NCBI RefSeq assembly: GCF_002531755.2
Contig: NZ_CP034998.1
Coordinates: 62,001 to 126,000, forward strand
DNA length: 64,000 nt
DNA from: Rhizobium acidisoli
GTDB taxonomy: Bacteria; Pseudomonadota; Alphaproteobacteria; Rhizobiales; Rhizobiaceae
Reading direction: 5' to 3'
Below the pieces are notes generated by a model, which was not told the origin of the DNA, searched no databases, and was given only the letters and a program-made list of their open reading frames with translations. Positions 44,108-52,716 of the stretch are shown here, in pieces. The stretch's first letter is position 1; every line of letters begins with the position of its first letter. The position numbers and the translations under genes are program-made.

Positions 44108-45112
44108 ATGAAGGCATTCGTCGTTGATAAGTACAAAAAGAAGGGCGCTTTGCGCCTGGCCAGCCTGCCGGAACCGGAATTGCAGGACAATGATGTCCTT
44201 GTCCGGGTTCAGGCTACGGCCGTAAACCTTCTGGACTCCAAGCTGCGGGACGGAGAGTTCAAGCTCATTCTTCCCTATCGTCCGCCCTTCGTCCTCGGCC
44301 ACGACGTTGCCGGAACAGTTGTTAGGGCGGGACCGAGGGTCAGGCGGCTCAAGGTGGGTGACGAGGTCTATGCACGGCCGCGCGATCATCGGGTCGGCAC
44401 ATTCGCCGAATTCATCGCCATCGATGAAGCCGATGTGGCGCTGAAACCAAACAACCTCAGCATGGCCGAAGCGGCGTCCATCCCCCTGGTGGGGCTAACC
44501 GCGTGGCAGGCGCTGGTCGAGGTGGGCAAGGTGAAGCCCGGCCAGAAGGTCTTCATTCAGGCCGGTTCCGGCGGTGTCGGGACTTTCGCCATTCAGCTCG
44601 CCAAACATCTTGGCGCGATGGTGGCGACGACGACCAGCGCTGGAAATGCCGAGCTCGCCAAAAGTCTCGGGGCGGATGTGATTGTCGACTACAAGAGCCA
44701 GGATTTTGAGAAGGTCTTGTCGGGCTATGATCTGGTGCTGAACAGTCAGGATCCGAAGACGCTTGAAAAATCACTGGCTGTGCTGAAGCCGGGTGGCCGG
44801 CTCATCTCCATTTCCGGTCCGCCCGATCCTGCTTTCGCCAGGGAACTCGGCCTGAACCTGTTTCTGAAACTGGTGCTGCGCTTGCTGAGCCGAGGGGTTC
44901 GGAAAAAGGCCAAGCGTCTAGGCATAGGCTATTCATTCCTGTTCATGCGCGCCGAGGGGCGGCAGTTGAATGAGATCACGCGCCTGATCGAACAAGGCGT
45001 GATCCGGCCGGTCGTCGACAAGGTCTTCCCGTTTGAAAAAACCGGCGATGCGCTGGCTTATGTCGAGACCGGGCGTGCAAAGGGCAAGGTGGTCATCACG
45101 GTCGCAGACTGA
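44108..45112 (+). CDS. Zinc-independent MDR NADPH oxidoreductase (quinone reductase-like)
   Basis: The 334-residue protein is a medium-chain reductase: DVLVRVQATAVNLLDSKLRD, HDVAGTVVRAG, the NADPH Rossmann segment KVFIQAGSGGVGTFAIQLAK and VIVDYKSQDFEKVL. It lacks the catalytic and structural zinc cysteines, as in quinone reductases and enone reductases. It follows the hydrolase by 33 bases and precedes Old Yellow Enzyme, suggesting a shared role in reducing quinones or enones. Confidence 0.85.
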   Translation: MKAFVVDKYKKKGALRLASLPEPELQDNDVLVRVQATAVNLLDSKLRDGEFKLILPYRPPFVLGHDVAGTVVRAGPRVRRLKVGDEVYARPRDHRVGTFAEFIAIDEADVALKPNNLSMAEAASIPLVGLTAWQALVEVGKVKPGQKVFIQAGSGGVGTFAIQLAKHLGAMVATTTSAGNAELAKSLGADVIVDYKSQDFEKVLSGYDLVLNSQDPKTLEKSLAVLKPGGRLISISGPPDPAFARELGLNLFLKLVLRLLSRGVRKKAKRLGIGYSFLFMRAEGRQLNEITRLIEQGVIRPVVDKVFPFEKTGDALAYVETGRAKGKVVITVAD

Positions 45113-45183
45113 GGTCGACCTGACCGACGCGGCGTGCGTTGCGAGACGAACGCGAGAAATAATTCCAACTCTGAAAGCGAAAA

Positions 45184-46278
45184 ATGACCAGCAAGACACT
45201 CTTTGAACCCTTCGTACTCGGCTCTCTCACACTATCCAACCGCATCGTCATGGCGCCATTGACGCGCAACAGAGCGGGTGCCGGGTTTGTGCCGGGCGAT
45301 CTGATTGCCGAATATTATGCTCAACGGGCCTCGGCAGGCCTGATCATCTCGGAGGCGACCCAGATTTCGCAGCAGGGTCAAGGCTACCAGGACACGCCCG
45401 GCATATACACGCAGGCGCAGATCGACGGCTGGCGCAAGGTGACCGATGCGGTGCATGCCAAGGGCGGCCACATCTTTCTGCAGCTCTGGCATGTCGGTCG
45501 GGTATCGCATGTCGACCTACAGCCGAATGGGCAGCCCCCGGTGGCGCCTTCCGCGATCAAGGCCGAAACCAAGACCTTTGTGAACAACAGCTTCGTCGAC
45601 GTGTCGGCACCTCGGGCGCTCGAATTGCATGAGATCTCCGGCATCGTCGAGGATTTCCGCCGGGCCGCCGCCAATGCCATTGCCGCCGGGTTCGATGGTG
45701 TCGAAATTCACGGCGCCAACGGCTACCTGCTCGACCAGTTCGCCAGGGACGGAGCCAACACCCGCACCGACGCCTATGGCGGCTCGATCGAAAACCGGGC
45801 CCGGCTGATGCTCGAGGTGACGGCGGCGGTCATTAAGGAAGTGGGGGCGAAGCGTACCGGAGTTCGGATTTCACCGGTGTCGCCGGCCAACGGAATATCA
45901 GCAACCGATCCGCAGGCGCAGTTCAACTACATCGTCGAGAAGCTCGACGAGATGGGCATTGCCTACCTCCATGTCGTCGAAGGTGCGACGGGCGGGCCGC
46001 GCGATATTGCGCCCTTCGATTACGAGGCGCTTCGCCGCAGGTTCAGGAACACTTACATCGCCAATAACGGCTACGATCGGGAACTCGCGACGGCCAGGCT
46101 GGAGCAGGGGCTGGCGGACCTGTTTGCCTTCGGCAGCCCGTTCATCGCCAACCCCGATTTTGTCGAGCGTCTGAAAATCGGTGCATCGCTGGCCAATCTC
46201 GATATGGCGACGCTCTATGGCGGCGGCGCGGCGGGCTATACGGACTATCCCGAAATGACCGAGCCAGTCGGCGCTTGA
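45184..46278 (+). CDS. nemA: Old Yellow Enzyme family alkene reductase
   Basis: The 364-residue FMN enzyme has the OYE/NemA layout: MAPLTRNRAGAGFVPGDLIAEYYAQRAS, ISEATQIS, QLWHVGRVSH, the His/Asn pair in FDGVEIHGANGYLLDQF, and the C-terminal DLFAFGSPFIANPDF. NemA-like proteins reduce activated C=C bonds and nitro compounds with NADPH. The symbol is by resemblance. Its regulation by TetR (compare NemR in E. coli) is suggested by the divergent TetR gene and shared operators. Confidence 0.88.
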   Translation: MTSKTLFEPFVLGSLTLSNRIVMAPLTRNRAGAGFVPGDLIAEYYAQRASAGLIISEATQISQQGQGYQDTPGIYTQAQIDGWRKVTDAVHAKGGHIFLQLWHVGRVSHVDLQPNGQPPVAPSAIKAETKTFVNNSFVDVSAPRALELHEISGIVEDFRRAAANAIAAGFDGVEIHGANGYLLDQFARDGANTRTDAYGGSIENRARLMLEVTAAVIKEVGAKRTGVRISPVSPANGISATDPQAQFNYIVEKLDEMGIAYLHVVEGATGGPRDIAPFDYEALRRRFRNTYIANNGYDRELATARLEQGLADLFAFGSPFIANPDFVERLKIGASLANLDMATLYGGGAAGYTDYPEMTEPVGA

Positions 46279-46292
46279 CGGCATAGGGCCGC

Positions 46293-46886
46293 CTATACGG
46301 CGGCCCTATTATCCCGGCTCCGATTTTCGATGGCGTCGCGGCAATCCGCCCGGCAGGCGTCGAGCAGTTCGTCGGCCAGCGGGGAATCATCCGGGCAGGC
46401 CCTCGACAGCACGATCGCCCCGACGGCCTGAGCAAGGACGGTGATGGCTTGTGCGCGGTCACCGGCGCCGGAAGCGTGATGTCGAGCAATGCCGTCCTCG
46501 ATCGCGCGCACCAGTCTGTCTATTCCCTCAGCAAAAACGGCCTTCGTTTCTTCAGGCTGTCGCGCTGCATCGCAACTCAGCGCCGCGGCGGTGCATCCCT
46601 GGCCGCGCCCATCCCGGTGTTCGCGCGCGAGATAAAGTTCCATGACGGCGAGGACGTCATAACCGGCATAGCGCTTCAAGGTCTCGCTCAAACCATTCTC
46701 GGTCGACTCCGCGATCAAATCCTCCTTGGAGCGGAAGTGATTGTAGAAGCCGCCATGGGTGAGCCCCGCGCGCTCCATCAACTCCGCCACCCCGACGCCA
46801 TCGAACCCGCGCTCGCGAAACAGCGCCGAGGCGGTGGCGATAATCCGTTCGTAGTTTTCCTGCTTCTTTTCCTTGGTGATCCGCAC
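46293..46886 (-). CDS. TetR-family regulator next to the alkene reductase
   Basis: The 197-residue protein starts with GTG and has a TetR helix-turn-helix (ERIIATASALFRERGFDGVG, then AELMERAGLTHGGFYNHFRSKEDLI). The C-terminal domain contains cysteines (GCTAAALSCDAA, SRACPDDS and LDACRADCRDA) that could sense electrophiles by modification, as NemR does. It is convergent with nemA, 14 bases apart; its promoter region carries two ATGAT/ATCAT repeats like the one at the hydrolase operon. Confidence 0.85.
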   Translation of the reverse strand: MRITKEKKQENYERIIATASALFRERGFDGVGVAELMERAGLTHGGFYNHFRSKEDLIAESTENGLSETLKRYAGYDVLAVMELYLAREHRDGRGQGCTAAALSCDAARQPEETKAVFAEGIDRLVRAIEDGIARHHASGAGDRAQAITVLAQAVGAIVLSRACPDDSPLADELLDACRADCRDAIENRSRDNRAAV

Positions 46887-47220
46887 TTTACAGCCCTTTC
46901 GACCGTCATGCCCGAACTATGATGTCAAGTATCATTATAGCTCGACTTATTGATGATGTATATCATTAATAACAGCGATCGGCACAGGGGACTATCTCCG
47001 CTCCGATCGCCGTGGTGCTCGAACTTGCTTGCTGGAAGACAGTGTGCATGGAGAGGCTGGCGCTATGGGGGACGATGACACCGGCGCGCAGTCACGCGGT
47101 TCAGCCGCGATAACCATGGTTTCATGCCACTGTCGGCAAACGGGTAGGCCCAGCTTGCTTACCGCTGCATGCCGACCGTGTCGGGGCGGGCGGTGACCTC
47201 TAGGGCGAAACCGAAATCCC
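46887..47220. other. Intergenic region with operators
   Basis: This 334-base region lies upstream of the TetR gene at 46293 and after the GlxA-type gene (47221). The left part carries the two operator repeats listed separately. The right part (46990-47220) shows no gene, tRNA or terminator I would support. Confidence 0.4.
46919..46966. promoter_or_regulatory. Operator pair upstream of the TetR gene at 46293
   Basis: ATGAT-N7-ATCAT (46919-46935) and ATGAT-GTAT-ATCAT (46953-46966) lie just upstream of the TetR gene. The second has the same arms and spacer length as the site at 43052-43065 in front of the hydrolase operon, pointing to one regulator for both. Confidence 0.6.
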
Positions 47221-48276
47221 TTATCTCAATTGCCGCGGCGACTGGTTGAATTTTTGGCGGAAAGCGGTTGCGAAATGTGCCGCATCCGAAAAGCCGGTCT
47301 CGAAGGCGATCTGCGTCATCGAGAGCGTGCTGTTTTCTACCAGAAAGCGGGCGTAACGCAGGCGGGTCTCGATGATGAACCGCTTCGGAGTCATGCCGAT
47401 GCCTTGCTGGAACAGGCGCCCGAACTGACGCGGCGACAGCCCGATCATGCTGGCTGCCTGCTCGGGTGATACGTCACGGCCCTTGCGGCTCTCGATCAAA
47501 ACGACCGCGCGCTGAATGCGGGAATCCTCGACATGTCGAAAGCTGGAAACCCGGCCTTGGTCGAAAGCGCTCAAGCCCTTGTGCTCGGTCAGCGACAGCT
47601 GGTGAACTGCCTTGGCCGCCCGGTCGGGGCCGCAATGGGTGCCGATGAGTTCCGTCATCAGCGACAGGATCGAGACGCCGCCGGGAACGGTGATGCGGCC
47701 GTTCTCGATCAGGAAGTCGTCGCGCGTCGAGAATGCCTGGCGCGGAAAGGCGATCTTGAAATCCTCGGCATGGAAGGGATGAACGGAGGCTTTGCGCCCG
47801 GTCAGCAGACCTTCTTGGGCGAGTACGAAGACGCCGGTGCAGACACCGATCACCGGGACTCCGGCGGATGCGGCCACCCGCAGGTAGTCGCGATGCTTGC
47901 TGGGTGCCGCGCGCAGATGCGGCAGGAGGCCGCCGATGACGGCGATATAGTCGAAGTCCGTCGGGTTGATATAGGGCGCATCTGCCTGCACGCGGATGCC
48001 GCAGCTCGCCACCGCGGCGTGGCCCGGCGCTCCCATGATTGACCAGCGGCAATGCAGAGGCCGGGAGTTGTCGGCGAAATCGGCCGCATGCCGCAAGGGC
48101 TCGACGATGCCGGTCAGCGACATCATAGGGAAGCTCGGCCAGAGCAGAATGCCGATGGAGAGATCGGCTTTGCGGTCTCGGGCGGCCAAAAGCCGTTCGG
48201 CCCACAAACCATCGAGCCAGCGGACATAGTCCGGCTCGATGGCAGGTGCATCTGAAAGGTTGGCGTCTGCGTTCAT
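47221..48276 (-). CDS. GlxA-family AraC regulator with DJ-1/PfpI-like domain
   Basis: The approximately 351-residue protein has an N-terminal DJ-1/PfpI-like domain (IGILLWPSFPMMSLTGIVEP, then YIAVIGGLLPHLRA and VIGVCTGVFVLAQEGLL) and a C-terminal AraC helix-turn-helix (DVSPEQAASMIGLSPRQFGRLF, then MTQIAFETGFSDAAHFATAF). Regulators of this type control amine and amino-acid catabolism. It is divergent from the ABC transporter cluster and so likely activates it. An alternative ATG lies at 48300. Confidence 0.85.
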   Translation of the reverse strand: MNADANLSDAPAIEPDYVRWLDGLWAERLLAARDRKADLSIGILLWPSFPMMSLTGIVEPLRHAADFADNSRPLHCRWSIMGAPGHAAVASCGIRVQADAPYINPTDFDYIAVIGGLLPHLRAAPSKHRDYLRVAASAGVPVIGVCTGVFVLAQEGLLTGRKASVHPFHAEDFKIAFPRQAFSTRDDFLIENGRITVPGGVSILSLMTELIGTHCGPDRAAKAVHQLSLTEHKGLSAFDQGRVSSFRHVEDSRIQRAVVLIESRKGRDVSPEQAASMIGLSPRQFGRLFQQGIGMTPKRFIIETRLRYARFLVENSTLSMTQIAFETGFSDAAHFATAFRQKFNQSPRQLR

Positions 48277-48438
48277 GGCGGTCGACCTTACGTCAGCCAT
48301 GTCGCTATTTCAAAGAAAATGTCCGATTTCTAAAATTCAGCGCCGCCTTTCGGTGGCAAGCTCTCCCTCGTCGAACTCGACATCCGGCGACAAGACCCAC
48401 CGGACCGGGGAACCAAAAACAAATCAAGGATCAGAACA

Positions 48439-49317
48439 ATGGCACTTTCTCTTTCGAGAAGGGTGGTGATGTGCGCGCTGCTGGCAGGCAGCTTCATGGC
48501 ATCGGCACCGCTCGCAAACGCATTCGAACTTGCCGAGCAGGGCAAGCTGACGGTCGCCTTTACGGGAGACATGCCGGGCTCCGGCTGGCAGGACGGCAAG
48601 CTGATCGGTTACGATGGCGAGATCATGCAGCGCATCGCCGACAAGCTCGGCCTCAAGATACAGCCGGCCCTGATGGAATGGTCGGGCACAATCGCCTCCG
48701 TGCAATCCGGTCGCGTCGACGTGATGCTCGGCACGATGGGCTGGACCGAGAAACGTACGAAGATCATGACGTTGTCCGAGCCGATCCATTATTTCAAGAA
48801 CGGCATCATGCAGTCGAACAAGACCAACTGGGACAAGCTTTCCGACCTGGAAGGCAAGAAGGTCGGCACGATCACCGGCTTCTCCTTTGTCCCGGAACTG
48901 AAGACGATCAAGGGCATTGAGCTCTCGCTCTACGACACCTCCGACGCTGCCGTGCGCGATCTCATCGCCGGGCGTATCGATGCCGTCATCGGCGACCCGC
49001 CGGTGGTTTCCTACGCAATCAAGCAGAATCCGAGTTGGAACATGCACTTCCTCGCCTTCACGGATAACAGCCCGGATTTCCCGCTGCTCACCGGGCTCGG
49101 TCAAGTCGTCTACGGTCTCAACCAGAAGAACGACGATCTGCGCCAGAAGATGGACGCGATCATCGCCGATATGTGGAAGAGCTGTGAGATGAAAGAGATC
49201 GGCGCCCGCTACGGATTGTCCGCCGATGTCTGGTTCAAGCCGGTAGGCGCAAACTTCCGTGCCGGCGTCGACCGCCCCGGCGATTACAAGCTGCCCTCCT
49301 GCGCAGCCGGCGGCTGA
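48439..49317 (+). CDS. Polar amino-acid ABC transporter, substrate-binding protein
   Basis: The 292-residue protein has a signal peptide (cleavage near ANA/FE at about residue 29) and a family-3 solute-binding domain: GKLTVAFTGDMPGSGWQDGK, then IGYDGEIMQRIADKLGLKIQ and SGRVDVMLGTMGWTEKRTKI. It captures an amino acid or amine in the periplasm for the permeases downstream. The ligand is unknown. A hairpin follows its stop. Confidence 0.88.
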   Translation: MALSLSRRVVMCALLAGSFMASAPLANAFELAEQGKLTVAFTGDMPGSGWQDGKLIGYDGEIMQRIADKLGLKIQPALMEWSGTIASVQSGRVDVMLGTMGWTEKRTKIMTLSEPIHYFKNGIMQSNKTNWDKLSDLEGKKVGTITGFSFVPELKTIKGIELSLYDTSDAAVRDLIAGRIDAVIGDPPVVSYAIKQNPSWNMHFLAFTDNSPDFPLLTGLGQVVYGLNQKNDDLRQKMDAIIADMWKSCEMKEIGARYGLSADVWFKPVGANFRAGVDRPGDYKLPSCAAGG

Positions 49318-49326
49318 CCCGGCTGA

Positions 49327-49359
49327 CGGATGAAGGCTGCGGCAAGCGGCTTTCATCCG
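49327..49359 (+). terminator. Intercistronic hairpin after the binding-protein gene
   Basis: CGGATGAAGGC (from 49327) pairs with GGCTTTCATCCG (ending 49359) with one mismatch and a 10-base loop. It lies between the binding-protein and ATPase genes, where such hairpins keep the binding protein more abundant than the rest. Confidence 0.4.
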
Positions 49360-49397
49360 ACCTCTTCGCCAAGACACAACAGCATAAGGAAACGGCG

Positions 49398-50150
49398 ATG
49401 AATGCGCTTTTGAGCGTGGCAGGCCTGCGCAAGAGTTATGGCCCAGTCGAGGTCCTGAAGGGGATCGATTTTACCGTCGCAGCCGGTGAGAAGATTGCCC
49501 TGATCGGCCCCTCGGGCTCCGGGAAATCGACCTGTCTGCGTTGCATGAATTTCTTGGAGAAACCGAGTGCCGGTGAGATTAGCCTCGATGGCGAGCGGAT
49601 CGGCATTCGCAACGGCCAGGTGATGAGAGACCGGCAGCTTGCGCCACAGCGCGCCGAGATGGGCATGGTCTTCCAGCTCTTCAATCTCTGGCCGCATCTC
49701 TCGGTGACGGAAAACGTTGCGATCGCCGCACGCAAGGTCCGCGGCCTGTCTGCCGCCGAGGCCCGCGAATTGGCCTTGGAGATGTTGGCGAAAGTCCACA
49801 TGACGCATCGCGCCGATGCCTCACCGCTGGAGCTCTCCGGCGGCCAGCAGCAGCGTGTGGCGATCGCCCGGGCGCTCGCCCAGAAGCCGAAACTCATGCT
49901 TTTCGACGAACCGACCTCCGCTCTTGATCCCGAACTGGTCCACGAAGTTCTGAAAGTGATGGAAGAACTCGCCGCCGAAGGACGCACGATGCTGATCGTC
50001 ACGCACGAGATTGCCTTTGCCCGCGACATCGCTGACCGTGTGCTGTTCCTCGACGGCGGAAAGATCGTCGAGGCCGGACCGGCGCGCCAGGTCATTACCG
50101 CGCCGCGCGAGGCACGCACGCAAGCCTTTCTCAACAAGATTCGGCACTAG
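49398..50150 (+). CDS. Amino-acid ABC transporter, ATP-binding protein
   Basis: The 250-residue ATPase has Walker A GPSGSGKST, Q-loop VFQLFNLWPHLSV, signature LSGGQQQRVAIARAL, Walker B LMLFDEPTSALDPE and H-loop VTHEI, close to GlnQ/HisP proteins. It energises uptake with the two permeases that follow (5-base gap, then a 4-base overlap). Confidence 0.92.
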   Translation: MNALLSVAGLRKSYGPVEVLKGIDFTVAAGEKIALIGPSGSGKSTCLRCMNFLEKPSAGEISLDGERIGIRNGQVMRDRQLAPQRAEMGMVFQLFNLWPHLSVTENVAIAARKVRGLSAAEARELALEMLAKVHMTHRADASPLELSGGQQQRVAIARALAQKPKLMLFDEPTSALDPELVHEVLKVMEELAAEGRTMLIVTHEIAFARDIADRVLFLDGGKIVEAGPARQVITAPREARTQAFLNKIRH

Positions 50151-50155
50151 GCGCC

Positions 50156-50815
50156 ATGAGCGGATTTTCGCTATTCTTCTCCGTCGTCCAGGGGCTTGCC
50201 GCCGGGCTTGGGGTAACCGTCCTGGTGACGCTGGCCTCGCTGGCTTTTGCAATCGGCATCGGCTTCCTTCTCGCTCTCGTCAGGCAATTCACAGCGATCA
50301 GGGTCGTCAATCTGGCGATCGACGCCTATTGCGAAATCCTCTGCAACGTGCCGGCCCTCACGCATCTGTTCATCCTCTATTTCGGGCTTGCCAGCATTGG
50401 CGTGAGGCTGACCTCGATTGCCGCCGCCATTCTGGGCCTCGGGCTGATCGGCGCAGCCATTACCTCATCGATCTTCCGCGCCGGTTTCGCCTCTTTGCCA
50501 AAAGGCCAGGCGGAGGCGTCGCTTGCTGCAGGTCTGACGCCGCTCCAGACGATTTTCGAAATCTTGACGCCGCAGGCCATGCGGATCGCCCTGCCGGCGC
50601 TCGGGAATTACGCGGTGCAGCTCCTAAAGGACACCTCCGTCGTCTCGGCCATCGCGGCGCCTGAAATCATGTTCTTCGCCCGCTCCATGGTCACCTCGTC
50701 CTTCCAGACAACGATGATCTACGCGACGGCGGCGGCACTCTATCTGCTGCTGAGCCTGCCATTGATGCAGGCGACGAAATTCCTCGAAAGGCGTTACGGG
50801 AGACTGAAAGGATGA
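50156..50815 (+). CDS. Amino-acid ABC transporter permease 1
   Basis: The 219-residue membrane protein has about five transmembrane segments and the HisMQ-type EAA region (LPKGQAEASLAAGLTPLQTI, then LPALGNYAVQLLKDTSVVSA). Its stop overlaps the start of the next permease by four bases. The two permeases probably form a heterodimer. Confidence 0.9.
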   Translation: MSGFSLFFSVVQGLAAGLGVTVLVTLASLAFAIGIGFLLALVRQFTAIRVVNLAIDAYCEILCNVPALTHLFILYFGLASIGVRLTSIAAAILGLGLIGAAITSSIFRAGFASLPKGQAEASLAAGLTPLQTIFEILTPQAMRIALPALGNYAVQLLKDTSVVSAIAAPEIMFFARSMVTSSFQTTMIYATAAALYLLLSLPLMQATKFLERRYGRLKG

Positions 50816-51471
50816 GCGGGTTTTTCGCACCCTACCGCGACTATGGTGGCGAATGGCTGCCCTTGTTGTTGCGAGCAATGGTGAATACGGCAGTACTTTC
50901 CGTGTGCGCCTTTGCTCTGGCGCTCGTGCTCGGTCTGCTGCTTTCGCTCTGCCAGAGATCAGGCTTAGCGGCACTACGGCATTTCGCGGCCCTTTATGTA
51001 ACGGTCGTGCGCGGCGTGCCGCTGCTCGCGGTGCTGTTTCTGCTTTACTTCGGCCTGCCGGGCATTGGGATCGTCTTCGATGCTTTCGGCGCGGCGATCG
51101 CAGGTTTGGCGCTGTGTTTTGCGGCTCAGATCGCCGAACTCTTCCGGGCCGGACTGAAGGCGATCCCGGCGGGGCAGGGCGAGGCGGCACTGGCCGTCGG
51201 TCTCACGCCGGTTCAGAGCTTCCGGCTGATCATCTTCCCGCAGGTCGTCCGCGTCATCCTGGCCCCGATGATCGTCACCTTTGTCGCGCTTCTCAAGGAT
51301 TCTTCGCTCGCATCGCTGATCACCGTCAACGAACTGGTTCTGACCGGCCGGGCGATGGCGACCGAATATTTCCTGCCGCTGCAGATCTATGTGGCGGTCG
51401 GCCTCTGCTACTTCGCGATCGCCTGGCCGTTTTCGGTCGTCTCCCGCCGGCTTGCTGTGCCCGCCCGCTAA
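50812..51471 (+). CDS. Amino-acid ABC transporter permease 2
   Basis: The 219-residue membrane protein is the second HisMQ-type permease, with ALKDSSL region (VTFVALLKDSSLASLITVNE) and EAA loop (IPAGQGEAALAVGLTPVQSF). It begins four bases inside the first permease gene and is followed 20 bases later by the fused amidotransferase gene. Confidence 0.9.
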   Translation: MSGFFAPYRDYGGEWLPLLLRAMVNTAVLSVCAFALALVLGLLLSLCQRSGLAALRHFAALYVTVVRGVPLLAVLFLLYFGLPGIGIVFDAFGAAIAGLALCFAAQIAELFRAGLKAIPAGQGEAALAVGLTPVQSFRLIIFPQVVRVILAPMIVTFVALLKDSSLASLITVNELVLTGRAMATEYFLPLQIYVAVGLCYFAIAWPFSVVSRRLAVPAR

Positions 51472-51491
51472 TTCATCACAAGGTTCAGATC

Positions 51492-52715
51492 ATGACCACC
51501 GATATGGCCGTTGCCGCGGTCACCGCGTTTCCCGCCGCACCCGCACGCAAGGCCCGCCCCCTCATTCTCATAACGCCCGATCTCGGCGAGACGCCGCAAC
51601 AGCCGACCGAGTGCGAATATGTGGTGCGCTCGAACTATGCCGAAGCAATCACCAGCGCCGGCGGGGTCCCGCTGATCCTGCCTTATGAGGCCGAAAACAT
51701 TGAGGCGGCGCTGGCGCTTGCCGATGGTATCGTTCTGACCGGCTCCCGGCCGGGTGCCGAAGTGGCCGATCGGCGCCGCGACTTCGAGCGTCAGCTGGTG
51801 GCCAAGGCGCTGACGACAGGCAAACCGCTCCTCGGTATCTGCCATGGCATGCAGCTGATCGGCGAGTGCCTTGGCGGCGAATTCCTCAGCGAGCTTCCGG
51901 CCGCCGGCATTTCGCACATCCCGCAGGACCTGCCCGATGAACTGGCGCACGAGATCATCGTCGAACCGGACAATCTGCTTGCCGGCTGGGTCGGGACAGG
52001 GCCGATCCGGGTCAACAGCCTGCATCGCCACGCGCTGTCCGGTCACGGGCGCTTTCGCGTTATCGCGCGGGCACCCGATGGGATCATCGAGGCATTCGAG
52101 GGCGAGACCGAGGCATTTTGCCTGGGCGTCCAGTGGCATCCGGAATACCGTCTGACGGCCCTTGATCTCGAAATCCTCAAGGCTTTTGTCGCGCGCAGCG
52201 CCGAAGCCGGGGAAAGCAGAAGGGCGAAGCACGGCATGAGCGGCAGCGATGCCGTGCACCGGCGCCTTGCCGCCCTCGGCCTCACTTTGCCGGAAGCCGC
52301 AATGCCGCCCGGGGCTTTCGCCGGCGCTGTGCGAACCGGCAATATCGTCACCGTGTCCGGTCAGGTGCCGGTGGCCGGTGGAGCCGTTTGGCGCACCGGT
52401 CGGCTCGGGGCGGCTATCTCGATCGAGGAGGGCCGCGAATGCGCGCGGATCTGCCTTCTCAACGTGCTTGCTCAGCTTGAGCGCGCCAGCGGTGGGTTCG
52501 ACAAGGTGCGCGGATTCGTGCGGCTTGCCGGCTATGTTGCCGCGGCGGACGGTTTTACCCGCCACGGCGCGGTCGTCGACGGCGCGTCCGAGCTGCTGCG
52601 CGATCTCTTTCCGGATCGGTGGGAGCATGCCCGCATTGCGATCGGCGTGTCATCCCTTCCGCGGGGCGTTCCGGTCGAAATCGAGCTGACCGCGCTTGTG
52701 GGAAACGAGGTGTGA
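51492..52715 (+). CDS. Fused gamma-glutamyl hydrolase (class I amidotransferase, PuuD-like) and RidA-family protein
   Basis: The 407-residue protein joins two domains. Residues 22-235 are a peptidase C26/PuuD-like amidotransferase with nucleophile Cys117 in GICHGM and His216/Glu218 in WHPEYR. From Met249 (MSGSDAVHRRLAALGLTLPE) to the end is a RidA/YjgF-type domain with the imine-site Arg381 in HARIAIGV. The domains share one frame at 52236 where a separate ATG-start gene could have overlapped. It fits a gamma-glutamylated amine pathway: hydrolase, then oxidase and imine hydrolysis. Confidence 0.8.
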   Translation: MTTDMAVAAVTAFPAAPARKARPLILITPDLGETPQQPTECEYVVRSNYAEAITSAGGVPLILPYEAENIEAALALADGIVLTGSRPGAEVADRRRDFERQLVAKALTTGKPLLGICHGMQLIGECLGGEFLSELPAAGISHIPQDLPDELAHEIIVEPDNLLAGWVGTGPIRVNSLHRHALSGHGRFRVIARAPDGIIEAFEGETEAFCLGVQWHPEYRLTALDLEILKAFVARSAEAGESRRAKHGMSGSDAVHRRLAALGLTLPEAAMPPGAFAGAVRTGNIVTVSGQVPVAGGAVWRTGRLGAAISIEEGRECARICLLNVLAQLERASGGFDKVRGFVRLAGYVAAADGFTRHGAVVDGASELLRDLFPDRWEHARIAIGVSSLPRGVPVEIELTALVGNEV

Positions 52716-52716
52716 C

